Positions 18,283-26,907 of a DNA stretch of 64,000 bases are shown here, piece after piece (the stretch's first letter is position 1; each line of letters opens with the position of its first letter). The stretch covers positions 1,674,001 through 1,738,000 of the forward strand of contig NZ_CP159833.1 in the NCBI RefSeq assembly GCF_047730175.1, given 5' to 3'. Both the position numbers and the translations under genes were made by a program. The DNA comes from Marifrigoribacter sp047730175. GTDB taxonomy: Bacteria > Bacteroidota > Bacteroidia > Flavobacteriales > Flavobacteriaceae. The notes beneath the pieces are model-generated. The model was not told the DNA's origin and did no database searches. It was given only the letters and a program-made list of their open reading frames with translations.

Positions 18283-18558
18283 TTAGATAATTGCTAGGAT
18301 ATCTTCCTCACGCATGATTAAATAATCGATTCCTTCGTATTTTAATTCGCTTCCAGAATATTTTCCATATAATACAATGTCACCCACTTTTACAGTCATT
18401 TGGTGATCTTTATTGCCTTTTCCAACAGCTACAACGTTACCTTGTTGAGGTTTTTCTTTAGCTGAATCTGGAATATAAATTCCTGAAGAGGTTTTAGTTT
18501 CTGCTTCCTGAGGAGCTACTAAAACTCTGTCTGAAAGTGGTTGAATTTTTAATGCCAT
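18283..18558 (-). CDS. groS: Co-chaperonin GroES
   Basis: A 91-residue protein, the lid of the GroEL chamber. It contains PLSDRVLVAPQEAE and the mobile loop region ETKTSSGIYIPDSAKEKP. The start is the ATG at 18558 (MALKIQPL); a TTG two codons upstream is not needed. It is separated from secG by a terminator and has its own upstream region with an inverted repeat. Confidence 0.98.
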   Translation of the reverse strand: MALKIQPLSDRVLVAPQEAETKTSSGIYIPDSAKEKPQQGNVVAVGKGNKDHQMTVKVGDIVLYGKYSGSELKYEGIDYLIMREEDILAII

Positions 18559-18603
18559 TTTCAATATATTTTTTTAGTTAAATTATTATTGTTACTGGTA
18601 GTA

Positions 18604-18635
18604 GTCAGAAATTATGCCATTGCAAATTTTCTGAC
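18604..18635 (-). promoter_or_regulatory. Inverted repeat GTCAGAAA-N16-TTTCTGAC upstream of groES
   Basis: The arms 18604-18611 and 18628-18635 are perfect 8-base complements separated by 16 bases, 46-77 bases before the groES ATG. A heat-shock operator or an activator site is possible. A related motif (ATGTCAGA) occurs upstream of miaB. No CIRCE-like element is present. Confidence 0.4.
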
Positions 18636-18649
18636 ATATTTTAAAAAAA

Positions 18650-18681
18650 AATGCCAGCTTTATGACAAGCTGGCATTTTTT
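18650..18681 (-). terminator. Terminator downstream of secG
   Basis: AATGCCAGCTT (18650-18660) pairs with AAGCTGGCATT (18667-18677) around a six-base loop, with T-runs on both strands. It lies between the secG stop and the groES regulatory region, so it probably ends the miaB-to-secG transcripts. Confidence 0.85.
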
Positions 18682-18702
18682 TAAAATTATATATTCTATT
18701 TT

Positions 18703-19044
18703 TTACTCTCCGTCGCCAGGTGTATTATTGTCAGATGGAGCTGGGTCAATTGGTAAAACAGTTTGCACTGCATTTGGATCAAAAGCTTTAGAATCTGCTG
18801 TTCCTGTACTTTTCATAATTGAAATGTTAGAAAGTAAGATTAATGCTAGCATTAAAGCTGCTAATGTCCACGTACTCTTGTCTAAAAAGTCGGTTGTTTT
18901 TTGAACTCCTCCTAATTGCTGTGTTCCACCACCACCAAAAGAAGATGATAATCCACCACCTTTAGGGTTTTGAACCATTATTACTATTACCAATAAAAAG
19001 GCTACGAAAATTATAAGAATTAAAAATATTGTAAACGTACTCAT
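18703..19044 (-). CDS. secG: Preprotein translocase subunit SecG
   Basis: A 113-residue protein with two membrane helices (about 4-24 and 57-74) separated by the conserved MVQNPKGGGLSSSFGGGG loop of SecG. It is an accessory subunit of the SecYEG translocon. The C-terminus has an extra Pro/Asp-rich tail. Its start overlaps the preceding TPR gene by four bases. Confidence 0.95.
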   Translation of the reverse strand: MSTFTIFLILIIFVAFLLVIVIMVQNPKGGGLSSSFGGGGTQQLGGVQKTTDFLDKSTWTLAALMLALILLSNISIMKSTGTADSKAFDPNAVQTVLPIDPAPSDNNTPGDGE

Positions 19045-19946
19045 GAGTTATCTGTATTTGTCAGTTTTTTTATTGCTCGAATTTGGTCTGCAAAGAAACC
19101 ACTTTTTTCGGGATTTTTCAAAATTAATATTTTATAAGCTTGAATTGCTTTTTTATAGTTTTTCTGTTGCAAATACACCTTCGCTAAAGTCTCAGTCATT
19201 AAGGAGTTATTTGCTTGCGTATAGGGAGCTGCAAGATTCTTGTTCTCTACTTTCTTTTCTTTTAATTCGGTACTTAAAGGAGTGGAAAATAACTTAGGTT
19301 TATCCTGAATAAACTTTTCAATTAAATCAAGTTTTTGTACTTTTTCATCATTCGAAGTGTTTTTTTCAACAGTAGCTTCTCTTTTTATAGGGGTAGCTGA
19401 AGTTAATTTTAGCCATTCTGAAAATGAATGAGCATCTTCTTTTTTAAACACTAAAGGCTGATTAATTTCAATAGTTGTTTCAGAAATAGGTTTTTTATCT
19501 TCTTTATTTTCTTCAACTATTTCTTTTATGGATTCAACTTTTCTTTCAAATAAGTCTGGGTTTAAAATAGCTTCTGCTTTTTTAAGCTCTTTTTTAATTT
19601 GATTGTCAATCTCAATACTAATTTCTTCTGTAATATTTTCTGAAACCACTTCAATTTCAGAAACTGAGGCGTCATGTTGTTGAATAATTTCAGATATTTC
19701 ATTCTGATTGAAATGATCAGAAGTTATATAATCAAATAAAATATTTCGGTCTGTAGTATAAGCAGCAGTAATTTTTAAAGCATCATTGTATAAAAAATTG
19801 TTGCTGTTTTTAAATCCTTTTAATTGCAAAGCTCTAGCAGATTGAAAAAAAGGATATTTCTCGAGAATTTGATTTAATTCTTCCTGTTGCTCCGAACTAA
19901 TTTGCTGGGGGTTTGCTTGCAGATATGTAAAAGTTTTTGTGTTCAC
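19041..19946 (-). CDS. TPR-like protein of unknown function between lptE and secG
   Basis: A 301-residue protein without signal peptide. The N-terminal region (MNTKTFTYLQANPQQISSEQ when GTG is read as Met) is followed by a charged, low-complexity centre (about 110-230) rich in Glu and Lys. A C-terminal TPR-like pair includes LAKVYLQQKNYKKAIQAYKILILKNPEK. I chose the GTG at 19946; a TTG at 19958 would overlap lptE by seven bases. It sits between lptE and secG, an arrangement I recall from other Flavobacteriaceae. Its role is unknown; a scaffold for envelope assembly is a guess. Confidence 0.8.
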   Translation of the reverse strand: MNTKTFTYLQANPQQISSEQQEELNQILEKYPFFQSARALQLKGFKNSNNFLYNDALKITAAYTTDRNILFDYITSDHFNQNEISEIIQQHDASVSEIEVVSENITEEISIEIDNQIKKELKKAEAILNPDLFERKVESIKEIVEENKEDKKPISETTIEINQPLVFKKEDAHSFSEWLKLTSATPIKREATVEKNTSNDEKVQKLDLIEKFIQDKPKLFSTPLSTELKEKKVENKNLAAPYTQANNSLMTETLAKVYLQQKNYKKAIQAYKILILKNPEKSGFFADQIRAIKKLTNTDNS

Positions 19947-19951
19947 AGGTG

Positions 19952-20461
19952 CTACCAATCAGCTAGAGTTGCGTTAAAAATATCTTGTGTAATACGCTCA
20001 AATACAGTATTTATAGCATCTTCAAGTTGAGTTCCTGATAATTGAGTGCTTCCTGGATAATCAAAATAAAAGGAAAAACGTTTTTCTACATCTTTTTCTT
20101 CATTTTTAGTGTTAAAATATCGAAGATTAACACCTATGGTAAGTCTGTTTTGAGCAGCAGTACTTTGAGAAGTTGCTGTAATTGGCGCTATATAGTACTC
20201 TGTTATTTCACCTTCGTACACTAAATCACCATTATTGGTTACTAGGTCTAAGCTTGTCTGATTTAAGATTAAATCTTGCAACAAAAGAGTAAAGTTTCGG
20301 TCAATACCTGGCTCAACAATTCTAGCATTATTTTGAAAATAATTTACTTGAAATGTTTTGGTGTTTGGGTCAACATTAGCTCCTGTAAATGAATAAGCGC
20401 CACATCCTGCAATAGAAATTACTATAAAAGCTAAGCATGTTATTTTTAAAAATATTTTCAT
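19952..20461 (-). CDS. lptE: LPS-assembly lipoprotein LptE
   Basis: A 169-residue lipoprotein (signal 1-19, lipobox SIAGC). It has the LptE family start CGAYSFTGANVDP and a YEGEITEYYIAPI segment typical of the Bacteroidota version. LptE plugs and assembles the LptD barrel that inserts LPS into the outer membrane. It lies 27 bases after the sigma-54 activator gene and just before the TPR gene. Confidence 0.88.
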   Translation of the reverse strand: MKIFLKITCLAFIVISIAGCGAYSFTGANVDPNTKTFQVNYFQNNARIVEPGIDRNFTLLLQDLILNQTSLDLVTNNGDLVYEGEITEYYIAPITATSQSTAAQNRLTIGVNLRYFNTKNEEKDVEKRFSFYFDYPGSTQLSGTQLEDAINTVFERITQDIFNATLADW

Positions 20462-20488
20462 AAAAGGAGGATTGTAAAGGCTTGTAAT

Positions 20489-21757
20489 TTACAAATTATA
20501 TTGTTTAATTTTCCGATATAGGGTTCTTTCTGAAATCCCTAATTCATCAGCGGCATCTTTTCTTTTTCCGTTATATTTTTCTAACGATTTTTTTATCAAC
20601 TCTAATTCTTTATCATGAATCGATAAACTTTCTTCTACTTCTATATCTTCTACAAAATGATATTTATCTTCTGATGCTTTTTCTGGAATATTTAAGACTT
20701 CAATATTGCTATCGTCGGCGGGTTCTTGTTCTTCAACCAAAGTTGCTAATGTCTCTTCACTACTTTGTGTATCCGAATACATTTTGTTTATTAAAGTAGA
20801 ATGTTCCTCTTTAACTTTTGAAGTGTTCTCAGTTTTCATTAACTCTAGCGTTAACTTTTTTACATCGTTAAGATCACGTTGCATATCAAATAACACCTTA
20901 TATAACAATTCGCGCTCTGAACTAAAATCACTTTCTTTTTTTGCAGTATTGATTACGGCAGGGAGGTTACTTCCCACGTCTTGTAAATAACTTCGTAGTG
21001 TTTCGGCGGTTATGTCTCTATTTTTTTCTAAGACTGAAATTTGTTCCGCGATATTTCTCAACTGACGAATATTACCACCCCATCGATATTTTAACAATAA
21101 TTCTTTAGCTTGTTCATCTAATCGAATGGTAGGCATTTTATATTTCTGAGCAAAATCTGAAGCAAATTTTCTAAAAATTAAATGGATGTCTTCTGAGCGT
21201 TCACGAAGTGGAGGAAGGTTAATTTCAATAGTGCTTAGTCGATAATATAAATCTTCTCTAAATTTTCCTTCTTTAATAGCTTTAACCATTGAAACATTAG
21301 TCGCTGCGACGATTCGAACGTCTGTTTTTTGAGTTTTGGAAGATCCTACTTTTAAAAACTCACCGTTTTCTAAAACACGTAATAAACGCACTTGAGTTGG
21401 TAAAGGTAATTCACCAACTTCGTCTAAAAATATAGTACCTCCATCAGCTACTTCAAAATAACCATTTCGGGTTGAAGTGGCGCCTGTAAAAGCTCCTTTT
21501 TCATGACCAAAAAGCTCACTATCAATCGTTCCTTCTGGAATCGCACCACAGTTGACTGCTATGTACTTTCCGTGTTTTCTATGGGATAAAGAATGTATGA
21601 TTTTTGGGATACTTTCTTTACCAACACCGCTTTCTCCAGTTACTAAAACAGAGATGTCTGTTGGAGCCACTTGAATTGCTTTTTCAATGACTCTATTAAG
21701 TTTTGGATCATTTCCAATTATGCCAAAACGTTGTTTTGTTGCTTGTACTGATTCCAT
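20489..21757 (-). CDS. Sigma-54-dependent transcriptional activator (no receiver domain)
   Basis: A 422-residue AAA+ enhancer-binding protein. Walker A is GESGVGKE (41-48), the sigma-54 contact loop GAFTGA is at 88-93, and DGGTIFLDEVGELP is Walker B. The C-terminal 38 residues are a Fis-type helix-turn-helix ending GISERTLYRKIKQYNL. There is no receiver or GAF domain before the AAA+ module, so activity may be set by expression or an unknown partner. The acidic linker (about 290-380) is long. The ATG at 21757 is preferred over a TTG 15 bases upstream. It lies between miaB and lptE and may regulate envelope genes. Confidence 0.9.
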   Translation of the reverse strand: MESVQATKQRFGIIGNDPKLNRVIEKAIQVAPTDISVLVTGESGVGKESIPKIIHSLSHRKHGKYIAVNCGAIPEGTIDSELFGHEKGAFTGATSTRNGYFEVADGGTIFLDEVGELPLPTQVRLLRVLENGEFLKVGSSKTQKTDVRIVAATNVSMVKAIKEGKFREDLYYRLSTIEINLPPLRERSEDIHLIFRKFASDFAQKYKMPTIRLDEQAKELLLKYRWGGNIRQLRNIAEQISVLEKNRDITAETLRSYLQDVGSNLPAVINTAKKESDFSSERELLYKVLFDMQRDLNDVKKLTLELMKTENTSKVKEEHSTLINKMYSDTQSSEETLATLVEEQEPADDSNIEVLNIPEKASEDKYHFVEDIEVEESLSIHDKELELIKKSLEKYNGKRKDAADELGISERTLYRKIKQYNL

Positions 21758-21763
21758 ATTTAT

Positions 21764-21848
21764 TCCCTGCAAAGGCAGAGATCTTTTTAATTATATTTAT
21801 AAAACCCTGAATTACTTCGACTGAGCACATTACAGGCGAGAGCAGGAT
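21764..21848. repeat. Extragenic repeat fragments between miaB and the sigma-54 activator
   Basis: CCCTGCAAAGGCAGAGATCTT (21765-21785) and a degenerate copy of the GTCATCCTGAA-type element (CCTGAATTACTTCGACTGAGC, about 21805-21825) lie here. The first type recurs upstream of miaB near 23308-23325 (GCTTGCGAAAGCAGG). They look like dispersed flavobacterial extragenic repeats and have no clear gene function. Confidence 0.45.
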
Positions 21849-21853
21849 AACAA

Positions 21854-23299
21854 TTAATTATTATCACTTAATCCTACAGGTATTCCTTTTAATGTTGCAC
21901 TAGTACAATCATTGATTTTTACCATTACAAAATCTCCTGATTTGTAATTTTCTTTCGGAAAAACAACAACTAAACTTTGTTCATTTCTACCACTCCAATG
22001 TTGATCGCTTTTTTTAGATTCCCGTTCAATAAGAACCTCCACAGTTTGACCGATAAATTGATTGGTTCTATAGGCGCTATGTGTTCTTTGTGCATCCACA
22101 ATTTCAGTAAGTCTGCGTTTTTTTACTTCTTCAGGAATATCATCCTCTAGCTTCCGAGCTGCCATGGTTCCAGGTCTTTCAGAATATTTAAACATAAAGC
22201 CAAAATGGAACTTAACATATTCGAGTAAACTTATAGTTTCTTGATGCTCTTCTTCAGTTTCCGTAGGAAATCCAGTAATAATATCTTGCGAAATTCCACA
22301 ATTAGGAATTATTTCATTTATTTTATCTATTAACGCCATGTATTCTTCACGCGTATGTTGACGGTTCATTTCTTTTAAGATGCGTGTATTTCCGCTTTGA
22401 AAAGGAAGATGAATATAGTTGCAAATGTTAGGGTATTTTGCAACGGTATGTAATACATCTTCAGTCATGTCTTGAGGATTTGAAGTTGAAAAACGAATCC
22501 TCATTTTTGGTTGTTCTTCTGCAACAAGTGCCAATAAATTTGAAAAGCTAGTTGCCGTTGCTTTTTCAATTTCAGAAGCATTTTTGAAATCCTTTTTCAA
22601 TCCGCCACCATACCATAAATAACTATCTACATTCTGACCTAAAAGCATAATTTCTTTATATCCTTTTGAAGCCAAATCATTTACTTCTTCTAAAATACTT
22701 TGTGGATCACGACTGCGCTCTCTTCCTCGAGTAAACGGTACTACGCAAAAAGTACACATGTTGTCACAACCTCTGGTAATACTAACTAGGGCATTTATCC
22801 CGTTTGTTGCAAGCCTAACAGGTGAAATATCTCCATAGGTTTCATCTTTAGACAGCACAACATTAACAGCATCTCTTCCGCTCTCGATCTCTTTAATTAA
22901 ATTGGGTAAATCTTTATAGGCATCGGGTCCAACGACCATGTCAACGATTTTTTCTTCGTCCAGAAATTTTTCTTTTAAACGTTCAGCCATACAGCCTAAA
23001 ACACCCACCTTCATTTTTGAATTGAGCCTTTTTACAGCATTGTATTTTTCTAATCGCTTGCGTACTGTTTGTTCAGCTTTGTCTCTAATAGAGCAAGTGT
23101 TGACCAAGACTAAGTCGGCTTCTTCTAGATTTTGAGTAGTGTTATACCCTTCTTTAGCAAGTATGGATGCAACGATTTCGCTATCACTAAAATTCATTTG
23201 GCAACCATAACTTTCTATATAAAGTTTACGTGAATTGCCTTCTTTAGCATTTACTTTAAGTGATTGTCCTTGTTTTTTTTCGTCTATTATTTTTTCCAT
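21854..23299 (-). CDS. miaB: tRNA-2-methylthio-N6-isopentenyladenosine synthase MiaB
   Basis: A 481-residue methylthiotransferase that adds the 2-methylthio group to i6A37 of tRNAs. The N-terminal cluster ligands are Cys33, Cys69 and Cys103. The radical SAM motif is RGCDNMCTFC (Cys178, 182, 185). A TRAM domain occupies the end (about 410-475). I chose the ATG at 23299; 22 further codons upstream lack support and cross a repeat. Confidence 0.96.
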   Translation of the reverse strand: MEKIIDEKKQGQSLKVNAKEGNSRKLYIESYGCQMNFSDSEIVASILAKEGYNTTQNLEEADLVLVNTCSIRDKAEQTVRKRLEKYNAVKRLNSKMKVGVLGCMAERLKEKFLDEEKIVDMVVGPDAYKDLPNLIKEIESGRDAVNVVLSKDETYGDISPVRLATNGINALVSITRGCDNMCTFCVVPFTRGRERSRDPQSILEEVNDLASKGYKEIMLLGQNVDSYLWYGGGLKKDFKNASEIEKATATSFSNLLALVAEEQPKMRIRFSTSNPQDMTEDVLHTVAKYPNICNYIHLPFQSGNTRILKEMNRQHTREEYMALIDKINEIIPNCGISQDIITGFPTETEEEHQETISLLEYVKFHFGFMFKYSERPGTMAARKLEDDIPEEVKKRRLTEIVDAQRTHSAYRTNQFIGQTVEVLIERESKKSDQHWSGRNEQSLVVVFPKENYKSGDFVMVKINDCTSATLKGIPVGLSDNN

Positions 23300-23472
23300 C
23301 TTTAGTGCTTGCGAAAGCAGGTATCTCATTTTCGCTTTTTGACTTACTTCGTAAGCTAACTTCAATCAAAATATATTTTGAATTCGTTAATGCTCCATAT
23401 AATCTTCAGCAGAAATCTTATTATTTAAACTATGTCAATTAACATGCGAAGATACGATTATTATAGTTATTA

Positions 23473-23485
23473 TGACAAAATGTCA
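23473..23485. promoter_or_regulatory. Small palindrome TGACA-AAA-TGTCA upstream of miaB
   Basis: The 13-base palindrome is followed by GATATATTTTT. It lies between the divergent miaB and the decayed membrane gene at 23531. It shares ATGTCAGA with the inverted repeat upstream of groES, suggesting a common regulator, but two sites are weak evidence. Confidence 0.3.
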
Positions 23486-23530
23486 GATATATTTTTCGTA
23501 AATTTTAATTCAACAAACTAATGAATAAAG

Positions 23531-24308
23531 ATGAAAAAAGATATTTTTCACAGAATTGAAGAAGAGGCTAAACCCGATTTTTCAGGTATATTATCGAAAA
23601 GCTTTGAGCTTTTCAAAAAAGTTAGGAAAGAAGCCGTGTATCATGTACTCATTACTATGGCTATCGCCATTCCTTTGATACTTTTAATTTATGTGCCTCT
23701 ATTAATAATGGTCAGTCTTAGGGGAGGATTTGATGGACCTGGATATCATAGTGTAAATGATTATTATGGAAATAACTTTGAGCCACCTATACTTTGGATT
23801 GTAATTTATTGTTTCGTTTTGTTTATTGTGACTTTTATAATATAAAGCTTAAACTTTGGAATGATCGCTCATTTTTTCGAGTGTGTAAAAAAGCAGATAC
23901 TGGATTGCCTGAAAAAACAGGAAGCTATTTTGTTTTCTGAAAGGAAAAAATTTAATAAAAGTCATTTTATTATCAATAGCCATCTTTTTAATTACAGTTG
24001 CAGCATTTGTTTTGTGTTATTTACCTTTATTTTATGTAATGGTACCCTTACATTTATTACAGGTCATTTTTGCCTTTAATGAAAAGCTATCTGTTTCTGA
24101 ATTAATTCGAGCAAGTTTTAAGCTTGGAAATAAGTATTGGCTGGTTACTTTTGGATTATTGATTATTGCCTCATTAATAGCTCAGGTTGGTATATTACTT
24201 TGTTTTATAGGGATACTTTTTACAGCTTATTTTGTTCATATACCTATTTATTATTTATACAAACATACCGTTGGTTTTGAGGATGAAACAGATGAAATAG
24301 AGTTCTAA
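23531..24308 (+). pseudogene. Decayed multi-pass membrane protein gene (one nonsense, two -1 frameshifts)
   Basis: The three pieces join into one membrane protein of about 258 residues. Piece one (23531-23845) starts MKKDIFHRIEEEAKPDFSG and stops at a TAA at 23843-23845 where CAA (Gln) would keep the frame. The same frame continues as SLNFGMIAHFFECVKK. A missing A in the run near 23887-23892 shifts the frame to ADTGLPEKTGSYFVF. A missing T in the run near 23934-23938 then restores GKNLIKV and the tail CYLPLFYVMVPLHLL. Flavobacteria encode an intact protein of this layout as far as I recall. The homopolymer lesions could be sequencing errors, but the nonsense codon is harder to explain that way. 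Confidence 0.78.
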
Positions 24309-24368
24309 AATTCTTCTGAAATACTACGCTTTGGGCAATTGTTTAAACACGAAAAAATACAAATAGGC

Positions 24369-24397
24369 TTGTGAATTAAAAAAAAAAGATACTTTTG
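24369..24397 (+). promoter_or_regulatory. topA promoter (TTG-N18-TACTTTTG)
   Basis: The -33 TTG at 24369-24371 and the -7 box TACTTTTG at 24390-24397 are spaced 18 bases apart, the textbook Bacteroidota arrangement. The ATG of topA follows 20 bases after the box. Confidence 0.75.
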
Positions 24398-24417
24398 TAC
24401 CCCAAACAAATTAAATC

Positions 24418-26907
24418 ATGGCAAAGAATTTAGTAATTGTTGAGTCTCCTGCGAAAGCAAAAACTATTGAAAAATTCCTAGGAAAAGATTTTAAAGTTAC
24501 TTCAAGTTTCGGACATATATCTGATCTTCCTTCTAAGGAATTAGGTGTCGACGTTGATGGTGATTTCACTCCTAAATATATAATACCTTCTGAAAAGAAA
24601 AGTTTAGTAAAAGATTTAAAAGCATTATCTAGCAAAGCAGAAATGATTTGGCTAGCGAGTGATGAGGATCGAGAAGGAGAAGCAATTGCATGGCACTTAT
24701 CAGAAACATTAGAATTAGATGAGAGTAATACGAAACGTATTGTTTTTCATGAAATAACTAAAACTGCAATACTACATGCTATAGAAAACCCAAGAAAGAT
24801 AAACTATGATCTTGTAGATGCACAACAAGCACGTCGAGTATTAGATCGTTTAGTTGGGTATGAACTTTCTCCAGTGTTATGGAGAAAAGTAAAAGGAGGA
24901 CTTTCCGCAGGTAGAGTACAATCTGTTGCAGTTCGGTTAATTGTTGAAAGAGAACGTCAAATTGAGGCTTTTACTCCAGTTGCATCTTTTAGAGTTATTG
25001 CTGAATTTACTTCTAAAGAAGGGAATAGTTTTAAAGCAAAGCTTCCTAAGAATTTTACAACAGAATCTGAAGCACACGATTTTTTAAGAAAAAACCTTCA
25101 GGCTAATTATAAAATTTCAAATTTATTAAAAAAGCCAGCGAAGAAATCACCAGCGGCTCCATTTACAACTTCTACGCTTCAGCAAGAAGCTTCTAGAAAG
25201 TTATATTTTTCAGTAGGAAAAACCATGACAGTTGCACAACGATTGTATGAAGCTGGTTTTATAACCTATATGAGAACCGATAGTGTAAACCTTTCTAATG
25301 ATGCTAAAGCAGCAGCAGTAGAAGCAATTACAGATAACTACGGAAAAGAATATAGCAACCCAAGAGATTATAAAGGAAAATCTAAAGGAGCTCAAGAAGC
25401 GCATGAGGCGATTCGACCTACCGATCTTTCACGTCAAACAATTAGTGGTGATTATGACCAAGAACGTTTATATAATTTAATTTGGAAACGTACTATTGCT
25501 TCTCAAATGAGCGATGCCCAAATAGAGCGTACCAATGTAAAAATTGATATCCATTCAACTGAAAGTGTTTCAGAGCAATTTGTAGCTAATGGAGAAATGA
25601 TAAAATTTGATGGTTTCTTGAAAGTATATTTAGAAGGAACCGATTTAGAAGATGAGGAACAAGAAGGAATGCTTCCAAAACTTACGGTGGGAGATTCACT
25701 TCAGAAAAATTATATCACAGCAACACAACGATTTTCACGTCCGCCATATCGATTTACAGAAGCTTCTTTAGTAAAACAAATGGAAGAATTAGGAATTGGA
25801 AGGCCGTCTACATATGCACCAACTATTTCTACTATTATTAATAGAAATTATGTGGAAAAAGGTACAATTGAAGGAGTAGAACGTAAGTACATTCAGTTGG
25901 TACTTGAAGATGAAATTAAAGTGAATAATCTGACTGAAGTCATTGGTTCTGACAAAGGAAAATTAGTTCCAACAGACATTGGTTTAATTGTTTGCGACTT
26001 TTTAGTAGAGCACTTTTCTACGATTCTAGATTATAATTTTACTGCAAAAGTAGAGCAGGATTTTGATGATATAGCCGAAGGAAAATCTTCTTGGAAGGCA
26101 ATGATGAAGGATTTCTATAAAGATTTTCATCCTCAGGTTGAAAATGTGACCGAAAATGCTGACAGGGAAAGTGGTGAACGTATTTTAGGAAATGATCCTG
26201 TTTCAGGAAAAGTGGTGCTGGTAAGATTAGGAAGGTACGGAGCGATGGCGCAAATAGGAAGCCCTGAAGATGAAGAAAAGAAGTTTGCAAGCTTAAGACC
26301 CGATCAACAATTGCATCAAATTACTTTTGAAGAAGTAATGGACTTATTTAAGTTGCCTAAGTCTTTAGGAACCTATGATGAATTCGAAATAGAGGTGAAT
26401 AATGGCCGTTTTGGTCCCTATGTAAAATACGATAAAAAATTTATTTCACTTCCTAAGGGTATGGATCCTTTAGAAGTAGATATGGATATGGCAATCGAGC
26501 TTATTGAAGAAAAGAAAAAAGCTGATGCTCCTATTTACATCTACGAAGACTTGCCAGTCCAAAAAGGTACCGGTCGATTTGGTCCATTTATTAAATGGAA
26601 CAATATGTTTATTAATGTAAATAAGAAATACGATTTCGAAAGTTTATCGGATGCTGATATTATTGAGCTTATTGAAACTAAAAAGCAAAAAGAAATTGAT
26701 AAGTTAATTCATGATTGGTCTGAAGAAGGAATTCGTCTAGAAAAGGCTCGTTGGGGGCGTTTTAATCTAATTAAAGGAAAAACAAAGGTTGAACTACCCA
26801 AAACTACAAAAGCGGAAAAAATGACGCTAGAACAAGCCTTAGAGATTCTTGAAAAGAATGCGCCGAAAAAGAAAACTAGAAAAAAAGCAACGGCTAAGAA
26901 AAAATAA
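24418..26907 (+). CDS. topA: DNA topoisomerase I
   Basis: An 829-residue type IA topoisomerase that relaxes negative supercoils. The Toprim domain starts NLVIVESPAKAKTIEKFLG and has DEDREGEAIAWHL (metal ligands). The catalytic Tyr284 is in GFITYMRTDS. Instead of zinc fingers, the C-terminus has several non-Cys topoisomerase C repeats (GRYGAMAQIG, NGRFGPYVKY, TGRFGPFIKW), then a Lys-rich tail. The stop overlaps the next start by one base (TAATG). Confidence 0.97.
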   Translation: MAKNLVIVESPAKAKTIEKFLGKDFKVTSSFGHISDLPSKELGVDVDGDFTPKYIIPSEKKSLVKDLKALSSKAEMIWLASDEDREGEAIAWHLSETLELDESNTKRIVFHEITKTAILHAIENPRKINYDLVDAQQARRVLDRLVGYELSPVLWRKVKGGLSAGRVQSVAVRLIVERERQIEAFTPVASFRVIAEFTSKEGNSFKAKLPKNFTTESEAHDFLRKNLQANYKISNLLKKPAKKSPAAPFTTSTLQQEASRKLYFSVGKTMTVAQRLYEAGFITYMRTDSVNLSNDAKAAAVEAITDNYGKEYSNPRDYKGKSKGAQEAHEAIRPTDLSRQTISGDYDQERLYNLIWKRTIASQMSDAQIERTNVKIDIHSTESVSEQFVANGEMIKFDGFLKVYLEGTDLEDEEQEGMLPKLTVGDSLQKNYITATQRFSRPPYRFTEASLVKQMEELGIGRPSTYAPTISTIINRNYVEKGTIEGVERKYIQLVLEDEIKVNNLTEVIGSDKGKLVPTDIGLIVCDFLVEHFSTILDYNFTAKVEQDFDDIAEGKSSWKAMMKDFYKDFHPQVENVTENADRESGERILGNDPVSGKVVLVRLGRYGAMAQIGSPEDEEKKFASLRPDQQLHQITFEEVMDLFKLPKSLGTYDEFEIEVNNGRFGPYVKYDKKFISLPKGMDPLEVDMDMAIELIEEKKKADAPIYIYEDLPVQKGTGRFGPFIKWNNMFINVNKKYDFESLSDADIIELIETKKQKEIDKLIHDWSEEGIRLEKARWGRFNLIKGKTKVELPKTTKAEKMTLEQALEILEKNAPKKKTRKKATAKKK

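Noticed and set aside
16576..18558. Plus-strand frames across groEL/groES
   Set aside because: They are antisense shadows of strongly conserved genes with no promoter or family features.
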